A DNA stretch of 64,000 nt, taken from the IMG/VR virus record IMGVR_UViG_3300034093_002374, positions 1 through 64,000 of that record. One strand, 5' to 3'. This DNA comes from a virus. Made by a program: the position numbers and the translations under genes. The notes below the pieces were generated by a model. The model saw nothing but the letters and a program-made list of their open reading frames with translations, was not told the DNA's origin and did no database searches. The stretch's first letter is position 1. Each line of letters begins with the position of its first letter. Shown here in pieces: positions 43,641 through 50,373 of the stretch.

Positions 43641-44604
43641 CTGGCAGACGTCCATTACAGACGAGGCGCTTCGCTGCCTTGTGCGTCAAGACACAATTGT
43701 ATCGGGTGGCTGTATTGCCTCTATGCTAATGGGTGATACTGTTAACGACTTTGACATTTACTTCAGAACGCGTGAAACAGCACGTGCCGTCGCTGAGTAC
43801 TATGTTAAAAACTTTAATAACACTAAGGGTCTACTTAAACACAAAGCTGCTCACCACATAAATCCTGAATTGCGCGACGAGCGCATCACTAACCTTCGGG
43901 GTGAAGAAGAAGATCGCATCATCATTTTTATGAAATCTTCAGGTGTTGCTGGAGAAGATCAGACTGAGTATACATACTTTGAGACGCATGCTTCGGAAGA
44001 AGCTGAAGACAACTTTATGGCGAGTCTCGGCCAGAATGAGTATGGTTACGACAGTCTTGTTGCTGATTCTTTGGGTGTTGCTGAAGAACTGCGTTCTGAA
44101 GTTCGTGGCGACCAAGGCGTTAAGGTAAAGAAAGCAGCGTATCGTCCTGTCTTCCTTACTGACAACGCAATTACTCTTTCTGATCAGGTGCAACTGATAA
44201 TTCGTTTTTACGGCACGCCCTCAGAGATTCACGACAACTACGACTATGCGCACGCAATGTGCCACTATGATTGGTGTAATGACTCACTCGTTACGCCGCA
44301 AGAAGCTCTTCTTTCTATGATGTCTAAGGCGCTCATTTACCGTGGTTCTCTTTACCCACTGTGTTCGATGATGCGCCTTCGAAAGTTTTTAGGGCGAGGG
44401 TGGCGTATCTCTGCTGGTCAAATTATTAAGATTGCGCACCAAGTTCGTTCAATCGATTTTAACAATCCAAAAGTGCTTCGTGAGCAACTAATGGGTGTTG
44501 ACGCCGCCTATATGGGCGAGTTGATCAGCGCTATCGAAACGGCTCCCGGCAAGATTGATGAAACGTATCTTGCTAAACTTATCGATGAGGTGTTTGATGC
44601 GTGA
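43588..44604 (+). CDS. Nucleotidyltransferase-fold protein
   Basis: The 338-residue protein contains VSGGCIASMLMGDTVNDFDIYF, the GG...DxD signature of the nucleotidyltransferase head found in poly(A) polymerases, CCA-adding enzymes and MNT toxins. This gives two candidate metal-binding Asp residues about 50 residues in. The middle is charged and the C-terminal half helical. Similar proteins occur in large phages without known substrate. RNA tailing, tRNA repair or protein modification are all possible, and none is shown. It overlaps genes on both sides. Confidence 0.65.
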   Translation: MGMKSTTVKKVLRKKLTDWQTSITDEALRCLVRQDTIVSGGCIASMLMGDTVNDFDIYFRTRETARAVAEYYVKNFNNTKGLLKHKAAHHINPELRDERITNLRGEEEDRIIIFMKSSGVAGEDQTEYTYFETHASEEAEDNFMASLGQNEYGYDSLVADSLGVAEELRSEVRGDQGVKVKKAAYRPVFLTDNAITLSDQVQLIIRFYGTPSEIHDNYDYAHAMCHYDWCNDSLVTPQEALLSMMSKALIYRGSLYPLCSMMRLRKFLGRGWRISAGQIIKIAHQVRSIDFNNPKVLREQLMGVDAAYMGELISAIETAPGKIDETYLAKLIDEVFDA

Positions 44605-44770
44605 AGTTGACTTTCTTGTCATTCACAGGTGGATTCAAGCTGAAGCAAAAGTAATTATGGCAAAGCGGACTTATACAAACGCTCGTGCTATCGGTGAAGC
44701 TGAAGCAAAAGCTGATGTACTTCGTGAAGAAGCTCGTCATATTCTGGTGACAGGTGATGCCGAGAGGTAG
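44597..44770 (+). CDS. Unknown small helical protein (57 aa)
   Basis: The ATG at 44597 has GAGG six bases upstream and overlaps the previous stop. The product MREVDFLVIHRWIQAEAKVI... is rich in Ala, Glu and Arg, with EAEAKADVLREEARHIL forming an amphipathic helix. It overlaps the next gene by 14 bases. The function is unknown. Confidence 0.5.
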   Translation: MREVDFLVIHRWIQAEAKVIMAKRTYTNARAIGEAEAKADVLREEARHILVTGDAER

Positions 44771-45098
44771 AATTCCTATACGTCCTAAACCGGGTTACTA
44801 CTACGTTACTGACAACGGTATTGTCATGTACGTTATCAAGGTAACAGAAGATAAAATCTTTCCTCTAATTGTACGTGACCCGGACGGCGGTATGCATCGG
44901 TATACCGCCAAAGGGCGCTACTTTCACGGTTTAGGAAACCACCCTTTGCATTTCAATCGTGAGGTGCGCGATCAAGGAAACCCGTATGAACCAGAAGAAC
45001 TCAACACCGATAAGCCCGGACCAAAAGAACGTAACCGAAGAAATATCGGCTGGGTCGCTAAAATCCGAGCAATCAAGCCGCCAAAACGAGCACTTTAA
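44757..45098 (+). CDS. Unknown basic protein (113 aa)
   Basis: The ATG at 44757 follows ACAGGTG. The protein has KPGYYYVTDNGIVMYVIKV and GGMHRYTAKGRYFHGLGNHPLHF, a small beta-rich domain, then a basic tail (PGPKERNRR...PPKRAL). It overlaps the next gene in another frame by 113 bases, unusually long even here. No family is recognised. Confidence 0.55.
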   Translation: MPRGRIPIRPKPGYYYVTDNGIVMYVIKVTEDKIFPLIVRDPDGGMHRYTAKGRYFHGLGNHPLHFNREVRDQGNPYEPEELNTDKPGPKERNRRNIGWVAKIRAIKPPKRAL

Positions 45099-45405
45099 AG
45101 AAGCCGGTGTTTTGAAACTTAGCGAGGAAACTATCACAATCTCGCTAGAAGCTGATAAAGTCTGGAAAGCACCTTTACGGCTAAACAACACGCAGTTCAT
45201 GGAACGTCTCATGAACTTTTCGCCGTTTGGTGCGTTGGTTCAACCGTTTGTCATTACCGGTCTAAGTACTTATTGTGATTCTATTCTTGCAACACCTTGT
45301 CCAACTGAACCTGGCACCGGCTTGGTTAACGAAATTGCATGGTGGCGTATTGCTGCAGATGTTAAACGTCAGCTTGACGAACAGTATGGACCTGAACCAA
45401 CGTGA
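44986..45405 (+). CDS. Unknown protein (139 aa)
   Basis: The ATG at 44986 follows CAAGGAAACCCGT. The first 35 residues are polar and lie in the overlap with the previous gene. The rest contains LSEETITISLEADKVWKAP, NNTQFMERLMNFSPFGALVQPF and EIAWWRIAADVKRQL. A strand-then-helix pattern is visible but no family. It overlaps the acetyltransferase start by four bases. Confidence 0.55.
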   Translation: MNQKNSTPISPDQKNVTEEISAGSLKSEQSSRQNEHFKEAGVLKLSEETITISLEADKVWKAPLRLNNTQFMERLMNFSPFGALVQPFVITGLSTYCDSILATPCPTEPGTGLVNEIAWWRIAADVKRQLDEQYGPEPT

Positions 45406-45857
45406 TTCGTCCGGCCAGGCTTGAAGACATACCGGCGTTGATACCGATGGGGTTAGCTTTCCACTCGGCATCCGGTTATGGCTCTTTCATTTCAATAGAC
45501 GCCATAAGTCTAGCAAAATCCCTTCGGCGTATGATACGCGCCGAAGGGAACGCTCGTCTAATTGTTTATGAACGCGCCGGTGTCGTCATGGCAGCTGCCG
45601 GTGTTATCACTATGCCCAGCTTTTTTAATGCTGACGTTATTGTTGGCAGCGAACAGTTTATTTTTGTGTCGCCTGATTTTAGAGGTGCGTCACACGGTTC
45701 TAAATTGATCGAGGCTTTAGAAAAAGTCGCTAAAGAGTTAGGTTGTCAAACCCTTTCTTTGGCTTGTCTAGAAACCCTTTCCCCAGAGTTGTTGCATAAC
45801 GTATACCTATCGCATGGTTATACGTTGATGGAACACATGTACATCAAACGGCTTTAA
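45402..45857 (+). CDS. GNAT-family acetyltransferase-like protein
   Basis: The 151-residue protein starts at GTG (MIRPARLEDIPALIPM). It has the acetyl-CoA loop FVSPDFRGASHGSKLIEALE and a C-terminal LLHNVYLSHGYTLMEHMYIKRL typical of the GNAT fold. The substrate is unknown. Phage GNATs may act on host proteins, and the DNA-modifying enzyme Mom shares this fold, but nothing here specifies either. It is the last gene before a GC-rich intergenic region and promoter candidate 4. Confidence 0.75.
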   Translation: MIRPARLEDIPALIPMGLAFHSASGYGSFISIDAISLAKSLRRMIRAEGNARLIVYERAGVVMAAAGVITMPSFFNADVIVGSEQFIFVSPDFRGASHGSKLIEALEKVAKELGCQTLSLACLETLSPELLHNVYLSHGYTLMEHMYIKRL

Positions 45858-45933
45858 AACGAGACGTAAACTTTCTACCCCGCAAAAAACGCGCGTGGGC
45901 AGGCGTTTCTACCGCCGATGATGCACCCCTGGC

Positions 45934-45981
45934 CGACGCGAACTCGCTTGCGTCGCCCCCGGCCTCCCCGAAACGTCGGGG
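45934..45981 (+). terminator. Pair of GC-rich hairpins after the acetyltransferase gene
   Basis: CGACGC (45934-45939) pairs with GCGTCG (45950-45955), and CCCCGA (45966-45971) pairs with TCGGGG (45976-45981). No U-tract follows. Like the hairpin at 21840 they lie between the end of a gene block and the next promoter candidate. The rest of 45858-46128 holds no ORF. Confidence 0.45.
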
Positions 45982-46026
45982 TCTGTCGGTCCACCCGGTC
46001 TGCGTGGCATCCAGCCGCTGCTCTTG

Positions 46027-46044
46027 ACCCCGTTGACTTAACCC
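46027..46044 (+). promoter_or_regulatory. Candidate phage promoter, copy 4
   Basis: ACCCCGTTGACTTAACCC differs from copy 5 by one base. It lies 85 bases upstream of the gene at 46129, whose codons suggest very high expression. An inverted repeat, ATGATAGG/CCTATCAT (46086-46109), in the leader could protect the message 5' end or bind a regulator. Confidence 0.65.
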
Positions 46045-46128
46045 TATATCTTGAAACCATTTCTGCGCAGATTAGGGTAACTTATATGATAGGAATCAAT
46101 ACCTATCATCAACCTTAAGGATGACACC

Positions 46129-46863
46129 ATGTCGCAACAACTGAAGCAAGTTTTCCAAGCCGCCGATGGCACGACTTTCGACACGCGTGCTGATGCTCTG
46201 GATTACATGCGTCGGCCGCTGATCGCAGCTGCCTTCAATAAGCTGACCGCTGACAATGCGGACCTGACGAACTGGCTCATTGCTGAGCAAGACGAAATTG
46301 AGAACGCCTTCGACACGGGTACGATTCGTCGTATCACCAAGACCGAGAAGAAGCATCTGGCTTCCGCGCTCGATCGTGTTGTTGAGCTTGCCAAGGACGA
46401 CCGCAAGCTGGCCTTCCTGGCTGAGCATGCCGAAGGTCTCAAGACGACCTTCCGTTACCCGCCTGTCACGCGTATGTCGGACGACGAGAAAGCCGTTGCC
46501 GCTAAAAACACGCTTATGGCTCGCACCAACAACAACGCTCAACTGACTGACTGGATTCTGGGTAACAAGGACGCTATCCTTGCTGCCTACCAAGCCGGTG
46601 TTGAGAAGCGTGAAGTCTCGCCGAAAGCCACCGAGGCTCTGCTTGCGTACCGCATCAAGACTGCGGAAGAAAAGCTGGTCGCTTTGCGCGCCAATGCTGA
46701 AAGCAAGCCGGAAGACATCGCTGAGCTGGAAGGCAAACTTGCCGCTATGAAGTCGGGCGTTGCCCCGACGATGGCCGCACCTTCGGCTGCTCCCGCCGTG
46801 GAAGCTGAAGAAGTCGTTGAAGAGGTGGTTGAAGAAACCGCCGAAGAAACTGTCAACGAGTAA
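46129..46863 (+). CDS. Abundant unknown protein with internal duplication
   Basis: The 244-residue protein stands directly behind promoter candidate 4, with TTAAGGATGACACC as ribosome site. Its codons are C/G-ending, like the capsid and tail tube genes and unlike its neighbours. Residues about 41-85 (NADLTNWLIAEQDEIENAF...) resemble residues about 133-180 (NAQLTDWILGNKDAILAAY...), an internal duplication. The C-terminus is an Ala/Pro linker and a Glu/Val-rich acidic tail. A DNA-mimic, scaffold-like or host-takeover role is conceivable but unsupported. It is followed by the structured RNA region. Confidence 0.75.
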   Translation: MSQQLKQVFQAADGTTFDTRADALDYMRRPLIAAAFNKLTADNADLTNWLIAEQDEIENAFDTGTIRRITKTEKKHLASALDRVVELAKDDRKLAFLAEHAEGLKTTFRYPPVTRMSDDEKAVAAKNTLMARTNNNAQLTDWILGNKDAILAAYQAGVEKREVSPKATEALLAYRIKTAEEKLVALRANAESKPEDIAELEGKLAAMKSGVAPTMAAPSAAPAVEAEEVVEEVVEETAEETVNE

Positions 46864-46869
46864 TCAACA

Positions 46870-47203
46870 AAATTTCGACCCAAGTGGGTCCCTCTAGTCA
46901 GAGGCTAACTGACAGTGTTAACGTCGATGGAGACACGCCTAAGCCGCGTGTCGTCAGAACTATTTGCAGGGCGTATCTTGTGTACGCTGCATGTCTAGCC
47001 TGACTCTTAAACGAAGTGCGCTTCAATTGGAAGCACTCGTCCAGCGCGTTTAACGCACTCCTCTTGAAGGGAGCTTCACCCTACTTTGTCAAGAAAGTAA
47101 TGTGGCTCTGGGACTTGACGCCTATGCTGTCGAAAGCATGAGGCTCCCTTCAAGCGGACTGCGTTCAGCCCATTGTCCAAAGTGACGGTGGGCTTTTATT
47201 TAG
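46870..47203 (+). ncRNA. Candidate structured RNA (about 330 nt) with its own terminator
   Basis: No ORF covers this gap, but helices fill it. Hairpin 46877-46890 is GACCC/GGGTC. A closing helix (46896-46907 with 46996-47005) encloses GACACGC/GCGTGTC (46932-46952) and a bulged hairpin (46966-46990). Hairpin 47011-47040 follows. A long helix pairs 47052-47074 with 47143-47165, including the 12-bp perfect CTTGAAGGGAGC/GCTCCCTTCAAG and flanking 3- and 6-bp segments separated by 1x1 mismatches. Inside it, ACTTT/AAAGT (47083-47098) has loop GTCAAG, complementary to CTTGAC at 47114, a possible pseudoknot. A terminator ends it at 47167-47203. No separate promoter is seen, so it may be processed from the 46129 transcript. 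Confidence 0.7.
47167..47203 (+). terminator. Intrinsic terminator closing the structured RNA
   Basis: AGCCCATTGTC (47167-47177) pairs with GACGGTGGGCT (47184-47194) over 11 bp including two G-U wobbles, with loop CAAAGT, followed by TTTATTTAG. It starts two bases after the long helix of the RNA, so the two could stack. Confidence 0.8.
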
Positions 47204-47242
47204 TCCGAAACCTAACAACCTAACCGCAAGGAGCGACCGTCT

Positions 47243-47509
47243 ATGAGTGATGACCAACAACGAGATGTAGCACCACCGCAACGTGGTCCGCACAAGCCTA
47301 AGCAACAAAAGCCACGTGTTTACAGAGTTGTTTCAGTGACGCGGTTCGGACGAACTTCTCACATCGATTACCATGACGCTGAGACAGCTTTCATGACGTA
47401 TGAGAACAAAAGAAACCTCATCAACTTCATGTTTGTCGCGCTCTTTCGTGACGGCCATCTGCTGCTAAACGATATTAAAGAGTACGTTGAAACAGAAGAG
47501 GAAGCTTGA
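47243..47509 (+). CDS. Unknown small protein (88 aa)
   Basis: The ATG follows CGCAAGGAGCGACCGTCT. A polar, basic N-terminus (PPQRGPHKPKQQKPRVYR) precedes a mixed domain with SVTRFGRTSHIDYHDAETAF and an acidic end (YVETEEEA). It is the first gene after the structured RNA. No family is recognised. Confidence 0.6.
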   Translation: MSDDQQRDVAPPQRGPHKPKQQKPRVYRVVSVTRFGRTSHIDYHDAETAFMTYENKRNLINFMFVALFRDGHLLLNDIKEYVETEEEA

Positions 47510-47526
47510 AAGGCTGTTAGTTAACA

Positions 47527-47709
47527 ATGGCAAAAATCAGTGAAATCGTAGCGGCACTGCTGCTAGTCAAAGAAGAAGAAGGCAATCTAGAAGTTGTTGT
47601 TGTTAAAGAAAAAGAATTTCGAGCACCGACACTTGAAAGCGCTTTTGTAGAGCTTTGTGATATAAGAGGCAAAACTACAGCACGTGTAGTCATTATAAAG
47701 GAGCTTTAG
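47527..47709 (+). CDS. Unknown small protein (60 aa)
   Basis: The protein alternates Val/Glu/Lys-rich strands (NLEVVVVKEKEF, ARVVIIKEL) after a helical start MAKISEIVAALLLVKEE. It may be a tiny ferredoxin-like or beta-grasp fold. It overlaps the next gene by one base. The ribosome site is poor. The function is unknown. Confidence 0.5.
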   Translation: MAKISEIVAALLLVKEEEGNLEVVVVKEKEFRAPTLESAFVELCDIRGKTTARVVIIKEL

Positions 47710-48101
47710 TGACTAAACAAGTTCCAATTAAGCCTATTCGTCGTTTAATGCCTGTAACACCGTCATCGGCGTTACTTCGCAGTCAATTTATATACGACAT
47801 TGTTCACTCTAAACGTAAACTTGCTGTAGACCTTGATACAGGCGTTTTAACGATCTTGTCAGGACGTCACCTTCTCGGACCTGAACCAAAGTACGTGTTT
47901 CGTTCAGGTGGTGCAATTATTAGTGTGCCGCTGTCACGTGATTGGGGTGAGGCAAAAGAGCAACTTTTAGAACTTTCAATTGACGTACCTCGTGGATCAT
48001 TTTGTCATGGTTCACGCTGTGTGTCATTTTTAGGTTCCTGGAGAAATTTCAGAGATACCGTAAGTTTTATTTATAATAAAACAAGAAAAGCGAGCAATTA
48101 A
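47709..48101 (+). CDS. Unknown protein (130 aa)
   Basis: A GTG start lies behind AAGGAGCTTTA. The product has a basic N-terminus (IKPIRRLMP), then strands KLAVDLDTGVLTILSG and YVFRSGGAIISVPL, and a Cys pair around GSFCHGSRCVSF. An 80-base gap with only a seven-codon ATG frame follows. No family is recognised. Confidence 0.55.
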   Translation: MTKQVPIKPIRRLMPVTPSSALLRSQFIYDIVHSKRKLAVDLDTGVLTILSGRHLLGPEPKYVFRSGGAIISVPLSRDWGEAKEQLLELSIDVPRGSFCHGSRCVSFLGSWRNFRDTVSFIYNKTRKASN

Positions 48102-48181
48102 AATTATACCCACTCGGATGAGTGAGGCTTTGAGAGGAGTCTTAAAATGCCTTTTAACAATACAAGCTAAAGAGGTCAACC

Positions 48182-48403
48182 TTGGAGCTACGAGAAGAAA
48201 TTGAGCAATCTGCTGACGCCCTTGAAAAACTCTTTTACAAGGCTGCAGATGCACGCGACAAAGCCAAAGGCCCTGAAAAGACACGGCTACGTCGTATTAC
48301 GAAAAGAATCGATGCGGCACTTTCTTTGATGGAGCACGCTGAAGATGAATCTGAAAGAAACACCAATGTTGCAAGTGCAAGAAATACTGGCGCAACTACC
48401 TGA
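48182..48403 (+). CDS. Unknown helical protein (73 aa)
   Basis: A TTG start follows AAAGAGGTCAACC. The product is almost entirely charged helix (MELREEIEQSADALEKLFYKAA..., RLRRITKRIDAALSLMEHAEDE) ending in a Thr/Asn-rich tail that lies in the overlap with the next gene. It could form a coiled-coil dimer. The function is unknown. Confidence 0.5.
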   Translation: MELREEIEQSADALEKLFYKAADARDKAKGPEKTRLRRITKRIDAALSLMEHAEDESERNTNVASARNTGATT

Positions 48404-48665
48404 GTCAACAAAAGAATATGTAGCTACACTTCTTGTTTGTCCTAGTCATCGTTTAGACAAAAACGCAAAACTGGCGCATAATGTTATTGTTGGTTACGCC
48501 AACTGTACGCCGTCTGATGCAAAAGAAGTTTGTGATATACTTATTCGACTTGGTAGAGAGTGCAATAAATGGGAGCTTCGTGAAAAGTGGGAAGCTGCTT
48601 TTCATGACATTAATACAAAACCACTTGGAACAAGATCGCATGCAACGGGTCATCGTCTTATCTAG
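48345..48665 (+). CDS. Unknown protein (106 aa)
   Basis: The ATG at 48345 lies inside the previous gene's end, behind GAAGATGA. The protein is helical, with MLQVQEILAQLPESTKEYVATLL and SDAKEVCDILIRLGRECNKW. It overlaps the glutaredoxin gene by 26 bases. No family is recognised. Confidence 0.5.
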   Translation: MNLKETPMLQVQEILAQLPESTKEYVATLLVCPSHRLDKNAKLAHNVIVGYANCTPSDAKEVCDILIRLGRECNKWELREKWEAAFHDINTKPLGTRSHATGHRLI

Positions 48666-48885
48666 CAACAGCTGTGTTTGGTGTGAAAAGATTAAAGAAT
48701 TTCTTACACAACATGACATTGAGTACCTTGAACTGAACATTGACAATAATGAAACAGCTGCTGAGATTGCTACGTCTCAACAATTTATAAAGATGCCTCA
48801 AGTCCTCGCGGATGGATGCTTTATAGGTGGCCATGATGCCACAATTGCTTACTTTAACAAACAACAGGAAAAACACAATGGATAA
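48640..48885 (+). CDS. Glutaredoxin
   Basis: The 81-residue protein has the redox active site SCVWCEK near the N-terminus, the cis-Pro segment KMPQV, and DGCFIGGHDA, the glutathione-contact region. It is the right length for a phage glutaredoxin. It probably re-reduces the ribonucleotide reductase encoded at 35585-38398, although it is transcribed in a different block. It overlaps the next gene by eight bases. Confidence 0.88.
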   Translation: MQRVIVLSSNSCVWCEKIKEFLTQHDIEYLELNIDNNETAAEIATSQQFIKMPQVLADGCFIGGHDATIAYFNKQQEKHNG

Positions 48886-49192
48886 CATCACGCCCTTCCA
48901 ACGCTATTTGCACGATCACACTGAGCTTCGTGCCGAAAACGCGTTGAAAGTTTATCGCCTTTATGACAATCATGTCATGTCGGAAGACGACGCCAAAGTA
49001 GCGATGGTTGCTGAAGTTCAAGAGTTCATCAAATTGGTGAGCCCTGCGCATCCTAATCTCGCGCTCTTTAGAGAGATTGTACGTTTCAACACTGAAAGCG
49101 TTGCGGCCCCGGTGGCCGCTGTTGCTGTCGTCGAAGACGTAGTGGCTGCTCCCGAGGTTGTAGAAAAAAATTCCGTCTCGGAAGAAAGCTAA
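48878..49192 (+). CDS. Unknown protein (104 aa)
   Basis: The ATG follows CAGGAAAAACACA. The helical body starts MDNITPFQRYLHDHTELRAENA and is followed by a Val/Ala/Pro-rich acidic C-terminus like that of the 46129 protein. It contains a YRLYDNHVMSEDDAKVAMV segment. A strong terminator follows at 49214. The function is unknown. Confidence 0.6.
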   Translation: MDNITPFQRYLHDHTELRAENALKVYRLYDNHVMSEDDAKVAMVAEVQEFIKLVSPAHPNLALFREIVRFNTESVAAPVAAVAVVEDVVAAPEVVEKNSVSEES

Positions 49193-49213
49193 AACTTAAG
49201 TAGTTAACTAACG

Positions 49214-49242
49214 AAAGGGCGGTCCTTGTGGCCGCCCTTTTT
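49214..49242 (+). terminator. Intrinsic terminator
   Basis: AAAGGGCGG (49214-49222) pairs with CCGCCCTTT (49232-49240) and is followed by further T residues. It ends the 47.2-49.2 kb gene run. The next gene has its own AAGGAGA site immediately after. Confidence 0.85.
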
Positions 49243-49256
49243 AAGGAGATACTAAC

Positions 49257-49844
49257 GTGACCAGGATTGGTTCAAGGACGCTCGTGGTGGATGCCCCGGC
49301 GCTGCTGAATGTTGCGGCTGCTTTCATAAGAGAGACGCCCTCAGAAGTTAACGAAAATGCGCAGCTTACAGGTCGCTATCAGTTTTTCTCTGATGGTCGA
49401 GACCCTGACGCGTGCGACATCACCATCCCTTTCCACGTACCGGGTGCTGTGAAGTACAAACGAGGTCGTCTGACTTGCTTCGTTGGTAGCGGCGGTACGA
49501 ACATTGCGATCAAAGCTGCTCTTATACGTGCTTTGATACTGAACTCTGAATCGATTCAACTTGACGGTAAAACTGTCATGGTTAAAGACATTCAAACACT
49601 GAATGTTGAGTTCAATATAAAGTGGGCCAAGGCCCGTTGGGCGTCCAAGGCGCTACCTTACAACGGTCGTTGTCGGATAATGGAAGACACAAACAGTCTT
49701 TACATCTTGATGTTCTTCTTAACTAAAGCAAGAGCCTCAAGAACATTCGCTATTGCAAAACGATGGGACGAAAAGTTTCATAACGACTCTTTGCGTTGGT
49801 CCCACTTGTGCTCCAAAATCAGTATGCGCGAGGTGATACGTTAA
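49257..49844 (+). CDS. Unknown protein (195 aa)
   Basis: A GTG start follows TTAAGGAGATACTAAC. The protein is mixed alpha-beta with basic patches: PFHVPGAVKYKRGRLTCFVGSGG and NIKWAKARWASKALPYNGR. A segment LNSESIQLDGKTVMVKD suggests an S4- or RNA-binding-like strand-turn, but I would not assign it. Its stop overlaps the next ATG as TAATG. Confidence 0.55.
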   Translation: MTRIGSRTLVVDAPALLNVAAAFIRETPSEVNENAQLTGRYQFFSDGRDPDACDITIPFHVPGAVKYKRGRLTCFVGSGGTNIAIKAALIRALILNSESIQLDGKTVMVKDIQTLNVEFNIKWAKARWASKALPYNGRCRIMEDTNSLYILMFFLTKARASRTFAIAKRWDEKFHNDSLRWSHLCSKISMREVIR

Positions 49845-50110
49845 TGTCAATCAGATTACCCAGCCGCAACGAAGTCGCACCTTTCATTCACTGGCTTCGT
49901 GCCAGGAAGTACGTCGTAGACACTAAAGAAAATGCCTGGGATGTTGGTTCCGTTATTGTAAACGGTGAAAAGCTTTTCATGTTCTGCGATAAGAAAAAGC
50001 GATTCGGAAAGGTGCTACTACCGGTGGCTCTTCAAAAGCTGTTTGATAAATACCTTTTTGAAAAAGAATTTCAACAACAGAGGATCGGAAGACACAAAGA
50101 TGACGCCTGA
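49844..50110 (+). CDS. Unknown small protein (88 aa)
   Basis: The ATG at 49844 overlaps the preceding TAA, with GAGGTGATACG upstream. The product is basic with strands SVIVNGEKLFMFCDKKK and a Lys/Phe/Glu-rich C-terminal helix. It overlaps the next gene by 11 bases. No family is recognised. Confidence 0.55.
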   Translation: MSIRLPSRNEVAPFIHWLRARKYVVDTKENAWDVGSVIVNGEKLFMFCDKKKRFGKVLLPVALQKLFDKYLFEKEFQQQRIGRHKDDA

Positions 50111-50327
50111 ACAACGACGTATTGATGACTTGCTTGAGGCGAACAACCGTTATCTTGAACGAGCGAGGTCGGCTGAACACTTGCTTCTTACCGCAATGTC
50201 GACGTTCAGAAAGTATGAGAGGCATCATTTGGCGAAGAACACGCCAGAGTCGTTCATGAAAGCGAAAGACAACGCTGACTTCGCCGATCTTATTGAGAAG
50301 CGACTCAGAGAGACCAACTCACTTTAA
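50100..50327 (+). CDS. Unknown coiled-coil protein (75 aa)
   Basis: From the ATG at 50100 the protein is a continuous charged helix (RRIDDLLEANNRYLERARSAEHLLL) with a short polar middle and a second helix (DFADLIEKRLRE). The ribosome site AGAGGATCGGAAG lies slightly far upstream. The function is unknown. Confidence 0.5.
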   Translation: MTPEQRRIDDLLEANNRYLERARSAEHLLLTAMSTFRKYERHHLAKNTPESFMKAKDNADFADLIEKRLRETNSL

Positions 50328-50373
50328 CCCAACACACGGACCTGAATAGGTTTGTAATTTCAAGGATCTGAAT

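Noticed and set aside
46870-47203. tRNA gene within the non-coding gap
   Set aside because: No T-loop GTTCRANYC or acceptor-stem geometry was found. The helices are too long and arranged differently from a cloverleaf.
48147-48170. Seven-codon ATG frame in the gap after the 47709 gene
   Set aside because: It is too short to support as a gene, although a GAGAGGAG site precedes it. A leader peptide role cannot be shown.
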